This document shows, one piece after another, positions 36,451 through 47,487 of a stretch of 64,000 bases of DNA. Numbering within the stretch: the first letter of the stretch is position 1; each line of letters begins with the position of its first letter. Below the pieces are notes generated by a model. It was given only the letters and a program-made list of their open reading frames with translations. It did no database searches and was not told the origin of the DNA. Position numbers and translations under genes: made by a program. Source of the DNA: Auanema rhodensis (taxonomy: Eukaryota; Nematoda; Chromadorea; Rhabditida; Rhabditidae). The stretch spans positions 4,154,001-4,218,000 of the forward strand of contig OZ059899.1 in the NCBI GenBank assembly GCA_964057225.1, given 5' to 3'.

Positions 36451-37602
36451 AAATTCAAAAGGAGAGAGGTAGGTGGATGGAGTATTTAAGTTTTTAGAAT
36501 TAAATTCAAAAACTTGGCGTACCTCTGGTGATCCTTGTTCCTGATCTTTGTTTTCCTCGCTGATGTCCGAGTCCGACAGGGTGGCTGGTGAATACAGTTA
36601 GATGAATATAAGAGCGCGTACTGGAAGCAACTAGACTCCAGTAAAAACGTTTGTGACAATGGCGTCTGATGAAGGAGGATCGTTGAAGCTTCAAGCTCCG
36701 CCTCCAGCCATGTGTCACGACACCAGATGTTAGCGCTTATGGTAAACAACCATTGACCGTCTGTCGTGATATTTGAATATTATAATCACTTATGTCAGCT
36801 TAGAGACAAATAAGGAATCACAGATGGTGCCTTAAGCCTGTTTGAAAACTTTTGAATTTTAACAGCTGTTATTGACTACACATGTCGAACAGCTGGTACG
36901 CGTGGGCCAACTATTTGAATGTGAGTAAGCTTAAAGTAAACAAAAATGTCTCATCTCGTATATTAAGTTCAATTTTATAAAGTTTATTAAGATTTGTAGA
37001 AAGAATTTCAAAATAAATCTTAATTAAGATAATTTTTAATTTAATTTCAAAAGATTTAGAAGGTAATTTAAGATTGATATAGGAATTCAAATTCAGTAAT
37101 CTGTCAATAATATAGGAAAAAGGAAACGTTGGCAGACGTAGAGTGGACTTGGGTGGGTAGGAATTTAAATATTCTTATTATCTCTGAACTAATAAGAAAA
37201 GAGTTAACAGGAGTAGAACCCTGATGAACCCTTGGATGTGAATCAAAATCAAAAATCGTAAATAAAATTATCCCAACAGCCTCCAGCTTCCAAACAACTC
37301 AGCTAAAAAGTGAGCTCTGTTGCCACACTGGACATTCACATCATAAAGTAATGAATCAAAATAGCACGCGCGTGCATAACAAAAAGGTAACGCTCGTCAA
37401 AACTATTGTCTGATAGTTTCCCCAAACGTCTCAGACACCTCCCAGTTTTTGTTGAGCGGAGGAGAAGTGGTAGCCAAAATAATTTTTGGGGAAATCATGG
37501 TGCACGGCTCGGTTACTCCTCACTGTTGGGTAATTAAGTCCAAAAGTCTCGTAAACTTCATGTCAATAAATTAACAGTAAAGTAAGCAAGGTGGAACCTC
37601 CA
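36451..37602 (-). other. Retrotransposon 5' leader
   Basis: About 1.15 kb lies between the primer-binding site and gag. The gag frame remains open from 36597 to 36451 with an acidic, protein-like composition but no ATG. Just upstream, the minus strand reads CTAACTGTATTCACCAG (ending near 36588), which resembles a branch point plus 3' splice acceptor. Short overlapping open frames at 36486-36749 and 36506-36718 are in other frames and are not called. The rest is AT-rich with no recognisable feature. Confidence 0.6.
37586..37602 (-). promoter_or_regulatory. Primer-binding site
   Basis: TGGAGGTTCCACCTTGC on the minus strand starts immediately after the LTR end GTAACG. It begins with TGG, the complement of a tRNA CCA end. 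The matching tRNA is not identified. It shares only the first few bases with the complement of the array's own tRNA-Ala. Confidence 0.75.
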
Positions 37603-37987
37603 CGTTACATATTGTTTCTTCCCGTCTTTTCATGGTCGGAAGATATATGTACTTCTACCTTGTTCCTTAGGTAGGCAGACCCGAACGCCCCGATTTCCTT
37701 ATTAAGACAAATACTTAAAGAGAAAAAGATTCATTATCAGATAACAAGAAAATACAATATAAGAATTACATTAAGAAAGAATATAAAGAGATCTAATAAA
37801 GTATTAAATAGAGTATATATATATATAGATGATATAGAGATGAGACTCACATGGCTATAAGACAACCTATCTGGGTTAGGCCAGAAGCAAGAGTGCCATG
37901 TGTGTCCCATGTTGTGGGCGGGGCTTGTTCAGGCTCCCGCTATTTGAATAGCGCGCACATGTTTACCATGTGCTTGCAGATGTGACA
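37603..37987 (-). repeat. 5' LTR (385 bp)
   Basis: Identical by eye to the left LTR apart from one extra TA in the TA run. The promoter and transcription start should lie here. Confidence 0.95.
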
Positions 37988-37991
37988 AATC
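37988..37991. other. Target-site duplication AATC (right)
   Basis: Pairs with 27846-27849. The array unit resumes at once with TAATTTTTG. Confidence 0.85.
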
Positions 37992-38076
37992 TAATTTTTG
38001 TTTCAATCATTTTGTAAATCTCTTGAAAAAAATATAGAAAAGTAAAGAACTTGAAGAATAAAACCAAAACTACTGT

Positions 38077-38148
38077 TGGTGATATGGGGAATCGAACCCC
38101 AGACTTCTCGCATGCAAAGCGAGCGCTCTACCCCTGAGCTATATCCCT
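38077..38148 (-). tRNA. tRNA-Ala(TGC), G1A/U70A variant
   Basis: A1·C72 mismatch, and G3 faces A70 so the G3:U70 identity pair is lost. Likely not a functional alanine tRNA. Confidence 0.65.
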
Positions 38149-38323
38149 ACATTCGACAGAATATATGACTGTGAGTTTGTTCAAACTTGAAGAACCTCTT
38201 GATCAAAAATTTTAGTTGTGAATATTAATCTCCTAATCTAATTTTTGTTTCAATCATTTTGTAAATCTCTTGAAAAAAATATAGAAAAGTAAAGAACTTG
38301 AAGAATAAAACCAAAACTACTGT

Positions 38324-38395
38324 TGGAGATATGGGGAATCGAACCCCAGACTTCTCGCATGCAAAGCGAGCGCTCTACCCCTGAGCTATATCCCC
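38324..38395 (-). tRNA. tRNA-Ala(TGC)
   Basis: Consensus copy. Confidence 0.94.
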
Positions 38396-38571
38396 ACATT
38401 CGACAAAGTCAATGACTGTGAGTTTGTTCAAACTTGAAGAACCTCTTGATCAGAAATTTTAGTTGTGAATATTAATTACCTAATCTAATTTTTCTTTCAA
38501 TCATTTTGTAAATCTCCTGAAAAAAAATATATAAAAGTAAAGAACTTGAAGAATAAAACCAAAACTACTGT

Positions 38572-38643
38572 TGGAGATATGGGGAATCGAACCCCAGACC
38601 TCTCGCATGCAAAGCGAGCGCTCTACCCCTGAGCTATATCCCC
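38572..38643 (-). tRNA. tRNA-Ala(TGC)
   Basis: Variable-loop A to G only. The acceptor stem is intact. Confidence 0.92.
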
Positions 38644-38819
38644 ACATTCGACAGAATATATGACTGTGAGTTTGTTCAAACTTGAAGAACCTCTTGATCA
38701 GAAATTTTAGTTGTGAATATTAATTTCCTAATCTAATTTTTCTTTCAATCATTTTGTAAATCTCCTGAAAAAAAATATATAAAAGTAAAGAACTTGAAGA
38801 ATAAAACCAAAACTACTGT

Positions 38820-38891
38820 TGGAGATATGGGGAATCGAACCCCAGACTTCTCGCATGCAAAGCGAGCGCTCTACCCCTGAGCTATATCCCC
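38820..38891 (-). tRNA. tRNA-Ala(TGC)
   Basis: Consensus copy. Confidence 0.94.
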
Positions 38892-39067
38892 ACATTCGAC
38901 AGAATATATGACTGTGAGTTTGTTCAAACTTGAAGAACCTCTTGATCAAAAATTTTAGTTGTGAATATTAATCTCCTAATCTAATTTTTGTTTCAATCAT
39001 TTTGTAAATCTCCTGAAAAAAAATATAGAAAAGTAAAGAACTTGAAGAATAAAACCAAAACTACTGT

Positions 39068-39139
39068 TGGAGATATGGGGAATCGAACCCCAGACTTCTC
39101 GCATGCAAAGCGAGCGCTCTACCCCTGAGCTATATCCCC
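39068..39139 (-). tRNA. tRNA-Ala(TGC)
   Basis: Consensus copy. Confidence 0.94.
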
Positions 39140-39315
39140 ACATTCGACAAAGTCAATGACTGTGAGTTTGTTCAAACTTGAAGAACCTCTTGATCAGAAA
39201 TTTTAGTTGTGAATATTAATTACCTAATCTAATTTTTCTTTCAATCATTTTGTAAATCTCCTGAAAAAAAATATATAAAAGTAAAGAACTTGAAGAATAA
39301 AACCAAAACTACTGT

Positions 39316-39387
39316 TGGAGATATGGGGAATCGAACCCCAGACTTCTCGCATGCAAAGCGAGCGCTCTACCCCTGAGCTATATCCCC
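39316..39387 (-). tRNA. tRNA-Ala(TGC)
   Basis: Consensus copy. Confidence 0.94.
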
Positions 39388-39563
39388 ACATTCGACAAAG
39401 TCAATGACTGTGAGTTTGTTCAAACTAGAAGAACCTCTTGATCAGAAATTTTAGTTGTGAATATTAATTTCCTAATCTAATTTTTCTTTCAATCATTTTG
39501 TAAATCTCCTGAAAAAAAATATATAAAAGTAAAGAACTTGAAGAATAAAACCAAAACTACTGT

Positions 39564-39635
39564 TTGAGATATGGGGAATCGAACCCCAGACCTCTCGCAT
39601 GCAAAGCGAGCGCTCTACCCCTGAGCTATATCCCC
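39564..39635 (-). tRNA. tRNA-Ala(TGC), C72A variant
   Basis: G1·A72 mismatch plus variable-loop A to G. Confidence 0.75.
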
Positions 39636-39810
39636 ACATTCGACAGAATATATGACTGTGAGTTTGTTCAAACTTGAAGAACCTCTTGATCAGAAATTTT
39701 AGTTGTGAATATTAATTTCCTAATCTAATTTTTTTTCAATCATTTTGTAAATCTCCTGAAAAAAAATATAGAAAAGTAAAGAACTTGAAGAATAAAACCA
39801 AAACTACTGT

Positions 39811-39882
39811 TGGAGATATGGGGAATCGAACCCCAGACTTCTCGCATGCAAAGCGAGCGCTCTACCCCTGAGCTATATCCCC
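39811..39882 (-). tRNA. tRNA-Ala(TGC)
   Basis: Consensus copy. Confidence 0.94.
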
Positions 39883-40057
39883 ACATTCGACAGAATATAT
39901 GACTGTGAGTTTGTTCAAACTTGAAGAACCTCTTGATCAAAAATTTTAGTTGTGAATATTAATCTCCTAATCTAATTTTTGTTTCAATCATTTTGTAAAT
40001 CTCTTGAAAAAAATATAGAAAAGTAAAGAACTTGAAGAATAAAACCAAAACTACTGT

Positions 40058-40129
40058 TGGAGATATGGGGAATCGAACCCCAGACTTCTCGCATGCAAAG
40101 CGAGCGCTCTACCCCTGAGCTATATCCCC
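40058..40129 (-). tRNA. tRNA-Ala(TGC)
   Basis: Consensus copy. Confidence 0.94.
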
Positions 40130-40305
40130 ACATTCGACAAAGTCAATGACTGTGAGTTTGTTCAAACTTGAAGAACCTCTTGATCAGAAATTTTAGTTGT
40201 GATTATTAATTTCCTAATCTAATTTTTCTTTCAATCATTTTGTGAATCTCCTGAAAAAAAATATAGAAAAGTAAAGAACTTGAAGAATAAAACCAAAACT
40301 ACTGT

Positions 40306-40377
40306 TGGAGATATGGGGAATCGAACCCCAGACTTCTCGCATGCAAAGCGAGCGCTCTACCCCTGAGCTATATCCAC
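40306..40377 (-). tRNA. tRNA-Ala(TGC), G2U variant
   Basis: U2·C71 mismatch. Confidence 0.75.
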
Positions 40378-40552
40378 ACATTCGACAGAAAATATGACTG
40401 TGAGTTTGTTCAAACTTGACGAACCTCTTGATCAAAAATTTTAGTTGTGAATATTAATCTCCTAATCTAATTTTTGTTTCAATCATTTTGTAAATCTCTT
40501 GAAAAAAATATAGAAAAGTAAAGAACTTGAAGAATAAAACCAAAACTACTGT

Positions 40553-40624
40553 TGGAGATATGGGGAATCGAACCCCAGACTTCTCGCATGCAAAGCGAGC
40601 GCTCTACCCCTGAGCTATATCCCC
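40553..40624 (-). tRNA. tRNA-Ala(TGC)
   Basis: Consensus copy. Confidence 0.94.
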
Positions 40625-40800
40625 ACATTCGACAAAGTCAATGACTGTGAGTTTGTTCAAACTTGAAGAACCTCTTGATCAGAAATTTTAGTTGTGATTA
40701 TTAATTTCCTAATCTAATTTTTCTTTCAATCATTTTGTAAATCTCCTGAAAAAAAATATATAAAAGTAAAGAACTTGAAGAATAAAACCAAAACTACTGT

Positions 40801-40872
40801 TGGAGATATGGGGAATCGAACCCCAGACTTCTCGCATGCAAAGCGAGCGCTCTACCCCTGAGCTATATCCCC
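40801..40872 (-). tRNA. tRNA-Ala(TGC)
   Basis: Consensus copy. Confidence 0.94.
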
Positions 40873-41047
40873 ACATTCGACAGAATATATGACTGTGAGT
40901 TTGTTCAAACTTGAAGAACCTCTTGATCAGAAATTTTAGTTGTGAATATTAATCTCCTAATCTAATTTTTAATTCAATCATTTTGTAAATCTCTTGAAAA
41001 AAATATAGAAAAGTAAAGAACTTGAAGAATAAAACCAAAACTACTGT

Positions 41048-41119
41048 TGGAGATATGGGGAATCGAACCCCAGACTTCTCGCATGCAAAGCGAGCGCTCT
41101 ACCCCTGAGCTATATCCCC
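41048..41119 (-). tRNA. tRNA-Ala(TGC)
   Basis: Consensus copy. Confidence 0.94.
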
Positions 41120-41294
41120 ACATTCGACAGAATATATGACTGTGAGTTTGTTCAAACTTGAAGAACCTCTTGATCAAAAATTTTAGTTGTGAATATTAAT
41201 CTCCTAATCTAATTTTTGTTTCAATCATTTTGTAAATCTCTTGAAAAAAATATAGAAAAGTAAAGAACTTGAAGAATAAAACCAAAACTACTGT

Positions 41295-41366
41295 TGGAGA
41301 TATGGGGAATCGAACCCCAGACTTCTCGCATGCAAAGCGAGCGCTCTACCCCTGAGCTATATCCCC
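41295..41366 (-). tRNA. tRNA-Ala(TGC)
   Basis: Consensus copy. Confidence 0.94.
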
Positions 41367-41542
41367 ACATTCGACAGAATATATGACTGTGAGTTTGTTC
41401 AAACTTGAAGAACCTCTTGATCAGAAATTTTAGTTGTGAATATTAATTTCCTAATCTAATTTTTCTTTCAATCATTTTGTAAATCTCCTGAAAAAAAATA
41501 TATAAAAGTAAAGAACTTGAAGAATAAAACCAAAACTACTGT

Positions 41543-41614
41543 TGGAGATATGGGGAATCGAACCCCAGACTTCTCGCATGCAAAGCGAGCGCTCTACCCC
41601 TGAGCTATATCCCC
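41543..41614 (-). tRNA. tRNA-Ala(TGC)
   Basis: Consensus copy. Confidence 0.94.
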
Positions 41615-41790
41615 ACATTCGACAGAATATATGACTGTGAGTTTGTTCAAACTTGAAAAACCTCTTGATCAAAAATTTTAGTTGTGAATATTAATCTCCT
41701 AATCTAATTTTTGTTTCAATCATTTTGTAAATCTCCTGAAAAAAAATATAGAAAAGTAAAGAACTTGAAGAATAAAACCAAAACTACTGT

Positions 41791-41862
41791 TGGAGATATG
41801 GGGAATCGAACCCCAGACTTCTCGCATGCAAAGCGAGCGCTCTACCCCTGAGCTATATCCCC
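41791..41862 (-). tRNA. tRNA-Ala(TGC)
   Basis: Consensus copy. Confidence 0.94.
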
Positions 41863-42038
41863 ACATTCGACAGAATATATGACTGTGAGTTTGTTCAAGC
41901 TTGAAGAACCTCTTGATCAAAAATTTTAGTTCTGAATATTAATTTCCTAATCTAATTTTTTTTTCAATCATTTTGTAAATCTCCTGAAAAAAAATATAGA
42001 AAAGTAAAGAACTTGAAGAATAAAACCAAAACTACTGT

Positions 42039-42110
42039 TGGAGATATGGGGGATCGAACCCCAGACTTCTCGCATGCAAAGCGAGCGCTCTACCCCTGAG
42101 CTATATCCCC
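42039..42110 (-). tRNA. tRNA-Ala(TGC)
   Basis: T-loop reads TTCGATC instead of TTCGATT. Otherwise consensus. Confidence 0.9.
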
Positions 42111-42285
42111 ACATTCGACAGAATATATGACTGTGAGTTTGTTCAAACTTGAGGAACCTCTTGATCAAAAATTTTAGTTGTGAATATTAATCTCCTAATC
42201 TAATTTTTGTTTCAATCATTTTGTAAATCTCTTGAAAAAAATATAGAAAAGTAAAGAACTTGAAGAATAAAACCAAAACTACTGT

Positions 42286-42357
42286 TGGTGATATGGGGAA
42301 TCGAACCCCAGACTTCTCGCATGCAAAGCGAGCGCTCTACCCCTGAGCTATATCCCT
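42286..42357 (-). tRNA. tRNA-Ala(TGC), G1A/U70A variant
   Basis: A1·C72 and G3·A70. Confidence 0.65.
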
Positions 42358-42532
42358 ACATTCGACAGAATATATGACTGTGAGTTTGTTCAAACTTGAA
42401 GAACCTCTTGATCAAAAATTTTAGTTGTGAATATTAATCTCCTAATCTAATTTTTGTTTCAATCATTTTGTAAATCTCTTGAAAAAAATATAGAAAAGTA
42501 AAGAACTTGAAGAATAAAACCAAAACTACTGT

Positions 42533-42604
42533 TGGAGATATGGGGAATCGAACCCCAGACTTCTCGCATGCAAAGCGAGCGCTCTACCCCTGAGCTATAT
42601 CCCC
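42533..42604 (-). tRNA. tRNA-Ala(TGC)
   Basis: Consensus copy. Confidence 0.94.
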
Positions 42605-42780
42605 ACATTCGACAAAGTCAATGACTGTGAGTTTGTTCAAACTTGAAGAACCTCTTGATCAGAAATTTTAGTTGTGAATATTAATTACCTAATCTAATTT
42701 TTCTTTCAATCATTTTGTAAATCTCCTGAAAAAAAATATATAAAAGTAAAGAACTTGAAGAATAAAACCAAAACTACTGT

Positions 42781-42852
42781 TGGAGATATGGGGAATCGAA
42801 CCCCAGACTTCTCGCATGCAAGGCGAGCGCTCTACCCCTGAGCTATATCCCC
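42781..42852 (-). tRNA. tRNA-Ala(TGC)
   Basis: U32 is C in the anticodon loop (CTTGCAT). The anticodon is unchanged. Confidence 0.92.
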
Positions 42853-43028
42853 ACATTCGACAAAGTCAATGACTGTGAGTTTGTTCAAACTAGAAGAACC
42901 TCTTGATCAGAAATTTTAGTTGTGAATATTAATTTCCTAATCTAATTTTTCTTTCAATCATTTTGTAAATCTCCTGAAAAAAAATATATAAAAGTAAAGA
43001 ACTTGAAGAATAAAACCAAAACTACTGT

Positions 43029-43100
43029 TTGAGATATGGGGAATCGAACCCCAGACCTCTCGCATGCAAAGCGAGCGCTCTACCCCTGAGCTATATCCCC
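43029..43100 (-). tRNA. tRNA-Ala(TGC), C72A variant
   Basis: G1·A72 plus variable-loop A to G. Confidence 0.75.
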
Positions 43101-43276
43101 ACATTCGACAGAATATATGACTGTGAGTTTGTTCAAACTTGAAGAACCTCTTGATCAGAAATTTTAGTTGTGAATATTAATTTCCTAATCTAATTTTTCT
43201 TTCAATCATTTTGTAAATCTCCTGAAAAAAAATATATAAAAGTAAAGAACTTGAAGAATAAAACCAAAACTACTGT

Positions 43277-43348
43277 TGGAGATATGGGGAATCGAACCCC
43301 AGACTTCTCGCATGCAAAGCGAGCGCTCTACCCCTGAGCTATATCCCC
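43277..43348 (-). tRNA. tRNA-Ala(TGC)
   Basis: Consensus copy. Confidence 0.94.
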
Positions 43349-43524
43349 ACATTCGACAGAATATATGACTGTGAGTTTGTTCAAACTTGAAGAACCTCTT
43401 GATCAAAAATTTTAGTTGTGAATATTAATCTCCTAATCTAATTTTTGTTTCAATCATTTTGTAAATCTCCTGAAAAAAAATATAGAAAAGTAAAGAACTT
43501 GAAGAATAAAACCAAAACTACTGT

Positions 43525-43596
43525 TGGAGATATGGGGAATCGAACCCCAGACTTCTCGCATGCAAAGCGAGCGCTCTACCCCTGAGCTATATCCCC
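43525..43596 (-). tRNA. tRNA-Ala(TGC)
   Basis: Consensus copy. Confidence 0.94.
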
Positions 43597-43772
43597 ACAT
43601 TCGACAAAGTCAATGACTGTGAGTTTGTTCAAACTTGAAGAACCTCTTGATCAGAAATTTTAGTTGTGATTATTAATTTCCTAATCTAATTTTTCTTTCA
43701 ATCATTTTGTGAATCTCCTGAAAAAAAATATAGAAAAGTAAAGAACTTGAAGAATAAAACCAAAACTACTGT

Positions 43773-43844
43773 TGGAGATATGGGGAATCGAACCCCAGAC
43801 TTCTCGCATGCAAAGCGAGCGCTCTACCCCTGAGCTATATCCAC
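43773..43844 (-). tRNA. tRNA-Ala(TGC), G2U variant
   Basis: U2·C71 mismatch. It is the second member of this class, 14 units after the first. Confidence 0.75.
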
Positions 43845-44019
43845 ACATTCGACAGAAAATATGACTGTGAGTTTGTTCAAACTTGAAGAACCTCTTGATC
43901 AAAAATTTTAGTTGTGAATATTAATCTCCTAATCTAATTTTTGTTTCAATCATTTTGTAAATCTCTTGAAAAAAATATAGAAAAGTAAAGAACTTGAAGA
44001 ATAAAACCAAAACTACTGT

Positions 44020-44091
44020 TGGAGATATGGGGAATCGAACCCCAGACTTCTCGCATGCAAAGCGAGCGCTCTACCCCTGAGCTATATCCCC
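44020..44091 (-). tRNA. tRNA-Ala(TGC)
   Basis: Consensus copy. Confidence 0.94.
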
Positions 44092-44267
44092 ACATTCGAC
44101 AAAGTCAATGACTGTGAGTTTGTTCAAACTTGAAGAACCTCTTGATCAGAAATTTTAGTTGTGATTATTAATTTCCTAATCTAATTTTTCTTTCAATCAT
44201 TTTGTAAATCTCCTGAAAAAAAATATATAAAAGTAAAGAACTTGAAGAATAAAACCAAAACTACTGT

Positions 44268-44339
44268 TGGAGATATGGGGAATCGAACCCCAGACTTCTC
44301 GCATGCAAAGCGAGCGCTCTACCCCTGAGCTATATCCCC
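44268..44339 (-). tRNA. tRNA-Ala(TGC)
   Basis: Consensus copy. Confidence 0.94.
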
Positions 44340-44514
44340 ACATTCGACAGAATATATGACTGTGAGTTTGTTCAAACTTGAAGAACCTCTTGATCAGAAA
44401 TTTTAGTTGTGAATATTAATCTCCTAATCTAATTTTTGTTTCAATCATTTTGTAAATCTCTTGAAAAAAATATAGAAAAGTAAAGAACTTGAAGAATAAA
44501 ACCAAAACTACTGT

Positions 44515-44586
44515 TGGAGATATGGGGAATCGAACCCCAGACTTCTCGCATGCAAAGCGAGCGCTCTACCCCTGAGCTATATCCCC
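44515..44586 (-). tRNA. tRNA-Ala(TGC)
   Basis: Consensus copy. Confidence 0.94.
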
Positions 44587-44761
44587 ACATTCGACAGAAT
44601 ATATGACTGTGAGTTTGTTCAAACTTGAAGAACCTCTTGATCAAAAATTTTAGTTGTGAATATTAATCTCCTAATCTAATTTTTGTTTCAATCATTTTGT
44701 AAATCTCTTGAAAAAAATATAGAAAAGTAAAGAACTTGAAGAATAAAACCAAAACTACTGT

Positions 44762-44833
44762 TGGAGATATGGGGAATCGAACCCCAGACTTCTCGCATGC
44801 AAAGCGAGCGCTCTACCCCTGAGCTATATCCCC
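44762..44833 (-). tRNA. tRNA-Ala(TGC)
   Basis: Consensus copy. Confidence 0.94.
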
Positions 44834-45009
44834 ACATTCGACAAAGTCAATGACTGTGAGTTTGTTCAAACTTGAAGAACCTCTTGATCAGAAATTTTAG
44901 TTGTGATTATTAATTTCCTAATCTAATTTTTCTTTCAATCATTTTGTGAATCTCCTGAAAAAAAATATATAAAAGTAAAGAACTTGAAGAATAAAACCAA
45001 AACTACTGT

Positions 45010-45081
45010 TGGAGATATGGAGAATCGAACCCCAGACTTCTCGCATGCAAAGCGAGCGCTCTACCCCTGAGCTATATCCCC
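45010..45081 (-). tRNA. tRNA-Ala(TGC)
   Basis: One T-stem C is U, giving a G·U wobble. The stem is still paired. Confidence 0.9.
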
Positions 45082-45257
45082 ACATTCGACAGAATATATG
45101 ACTGTGAGTTTGTTCAAACTTGAAGAACCTCTTGATCAGAAATTTTAGTTGTGAATATTAATTTCCTAATCTAATTTTTCTTTCAATCATTTTGTAAATC
45201 TCCTGAAAAAAAATATATAAAAGTAAAGAACTTGAAGAATAAAACCAAAACTACTGT

Positions 45258-45329
45258 TGGAGATATGGGGAATCGAACCCCAGACTTCTCGCATGCAAAG
45301 CGAGCGCTCTACCCCTGAGCTATATCCCC
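45258..45329 (-). tRNA. tRNA-Ala(TGC)
   Basis: Consensus copy. Confidence 0.94.
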
Positions 45330-45505
45330 ACATTCGACAGAATATATGACTGTGAGTTTGTTCAAACTTGAAAAACCTCTTGATCAAAAATTTTAGTTGT
45401 GAATATTAATCTCCTAATCTAATTTTTGTTTCAATCATTTTGTAAATCTCCTGAAAAAAAATATAGAAAAGTAAAGAACTTGAAGAATAAAACCAAAACT
45501 ACTGT

Positions 45506-45577
45506 TGGAGATATGGGGAATCGAACCCCAGACTTCTCGCATGCAAAGCGAGCGCTCTACCCCTGAGCTATATCCCC
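45506..45577 (-). tRNA. tRNA-Ala(TGC)
   Basis: Consensus copy. Confidence 0.94.
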
Positions 45578-45753
45578 ACATTCGACAGAATATATGACTG
45601 TGAGTTTGTTCAAGCTTGAAGAACCTCTTGATCAAAAATTTTAGTTCTGAATATTAATTTCCTAATCTAATTTTTTTTTCAATCATTTTGTAAATCTCCT
45701 GAAAAAAAATATAGAAAAGTAAAGAACTTGAAGAATAAAACCAAAACTACTGT

Positions 45754-45825
45754 TGGAGATATGGGGAATCGAACCCCAGACTTCTCGCATGCAAAGCGAG
45801 CGCTCTACCCCTGAGCTATATCCCC
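45754..45825 (-). tRNA. tRNA-Ala(TGC)
   Basis: Consensus copy. Confidence 0.94.
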
Positions 45826-46000
45826 ACATTCGACAGAATATATGACTGTGAGTTTGTTCAAACTTGAAGAACCTCTTGATCAAAAATTTTAGTTATGAAT
45901 ATTAATCTCCTAATCTAATTTTTGTTTCAATCATTTTGTAAATCTCTTGAAAAAAATATAGAAAAGTAAAGAACTTGAAGAATAAAACCAAAACTACTGT

Positions 46001-46072
46001 TGGTGATATGGGGAATCGAACCCCAGACTTCTCGCATGCAAAGCGAGCGCTCTACCCCTGAGCTATATCCCT
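46001..46072 (-). tRNA. tRNA-Ala(TGC), G1A/U70A variant
   Basis: A1·C72 and G3·A70. Confidence 0.65.
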
Positions 46073-46247
46073 ACATTCGACAGAATATATGACTGTGAGT
46101 TTGTTCAAACTTGAAGAACCTCTTGATCAAAAATTTTAGTTGTGAATATTAATCTCCTAATCTAATTTTTGTTTCAATCATTTTGTAAATCTCTTGAAAA
46201 AAATATAGAAAAGTAAAGAACTTGAAGAATAAAACCAAAACTACTGT

Positions 46248-46319
46248 TGGAGATATGGGGAATCGAACCCCAGACTTCTCGCATGCAAAGCGAGCGCTCT
46301 ACCCCTGAGCTATATCCCC
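46248..46319 (-). tRNA. tRNA-Ala(TGC)
   Basis: Consensus copy. Confidence 0.94.
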
Positions 46320-46495
46320 ACATTCGACAAAGTCAATGACTGTGAGTTTGTTCAAACTTGAAGAACCTCTTGATCAGAAATTTTAGTTGTGAATATTAAT
46401 TACCTAATCTAATTTTTCTTTCAATCATTTTGTAAATCTCCTGAAAAAAAATATATAAAAGTAAAGAACTTGAAGAATAAAACCAAAACTACTGT

Positions 46496-46567
46496 TGGAG
46501 ATATGGGGAATCGAACCCCAGACTTCTCGCATGCAAAGCGAGCGCTCTACCCCTGAGCTATATCCCC
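46496..46567 (-). tRNA. tRNA-Ala(TGC)
   Basis: Consensus copy. Confidence 0.94.
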
Positions 46568-46743
46568 ACATTCGACAAAGTCAATGACTGTGAGTTTGTT
46601 CAAACTAGAAGAACCTCTTGATCAGAAATTTTAGTTGTGAATATTAATTTCCTAATCTAATTTTTCTTTCAATCATTTTGTAAATCTCCTGAAAAAAAAT
46701 ATATAAAAGTAAAGAACTTGAAGAATAAAACCAAAACTACTGT

Positions 46744-46815
46744 TTGAGATATGGGGAATCGAACCCCAGACCTCTCGCATGCAAAGCGAGCGCTCTACCC
46801 CTGAGCTATATCCCC
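46744..46815 (-). tRNA. tRNA-Ala(TGC), C72A variant
   Basis: G1·A72 plus variable-loop A to G. Confidence 0.75.
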
Positions 46816-46991
46816 ACATTCGACAGAATATATGACTGTGAGTTTGTTCAAACTTGAAGAACCTCTTGATCAGAAATTTTAGTTGTGAATATTAATTTCC
46901 TAATCTAATTTTTCTTTCAATCATTTTGTAAATCTCCTGAAAAACAATATATAAAAGTAAAGAACTTGAAGAATAAAACCAAAACTACTGT

Positions 46992-47063
46992 TGGAGATAT
47001 GGGGAATCGAACCCCAGACTTCTCGCATGCAAAGCGAGCGCTCTACCCCTGAGCTATATCCCC
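46992..47063 (-). tRNA. tRNA-Ala(TGC)
   Basis: Consensus copy. Confidence 0.94.
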
Positions 47064-47239
47064 ACATTCGACAGAATATATGACTGTGAGTTTGTTCAAA
47101 CTTGAAGAACCTCTTGATCAAAAATTTTAGTTGTGAATATTAATCTCCTAATCTAATTTTTGTTTCAATCATTTTGTAAATCTCCTGAAAAAAAATATAG
47201 AAAAGTAAAGAACTTGAAGAATAAAACCAAAACTACTGT

Positions 47240-47311
47240 TGGAGATATGGGGAATCGAACCCCAGACTTCTCGCATGCAAAGCGAGCGCTCTACCCCTGA
47301 GCTATATCCGC
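47240..47311 (-). tRNA. tRNA-Ala(TGC), G2C variant
   Basis: C2·C71 mismatch. Confidence 0.75.
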
Positions 47312-47487
47312 ACATTCGACAGAGTTAATGACTGTGAGTTTGTTCAAACTTGAAGAACCTCTTGATCAAAAATTTTAGTTGTGAATATTAATTTCCTAAT
47401 CTAATTTTTTTTTCAATCATTTTGTAAATCTCCTGAAAAAAAATATAGAAAAGTAAAGAACTTGAAGAATAAAACCAAAACTACTGT

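Larger units (their letters stand above)
27850..37987 (-). mobile_element. Complete Ty3/gypsy LTR retrotransposon with env-like domain
   Basis: This 10,138-bp element is transcribed on the minus strand. It is bounded by two LTRs and a 4-bp target duplication AATC (27846-27849 and 37988-37991) in the array unit motif CTAATCTAATT. In order it has 5' LTR, primer-binding site, about 1.15-kb leader, gag, a long env-like/protease/RT/RNase H/integrase frame, polypurine tract and 3' LTR. The order RT, RNase H, integrase and the GPY/F-type C-terminus place it in Ty3/gypsy (Metaviridae). There are no internal stops in the 2264-codon frame and the LTRs are nearly identical, so the copy is young and may be active. 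Confidence 0.95.

Noticed and set aside
36486-36749. 87- and 70-codon frames in the leader
   Set aside because: They overlap each other and the open gag-frame extension, and have no recognisable domain or conserved motif.
37586-37602. The array's own tRNA-Ala as the primer for the retrotransposon
   Set aside because: Only the first five bases (TGGAG) of the primer-binding site match the complement of the tRNA-Ala 3' end. The following bases disagree.
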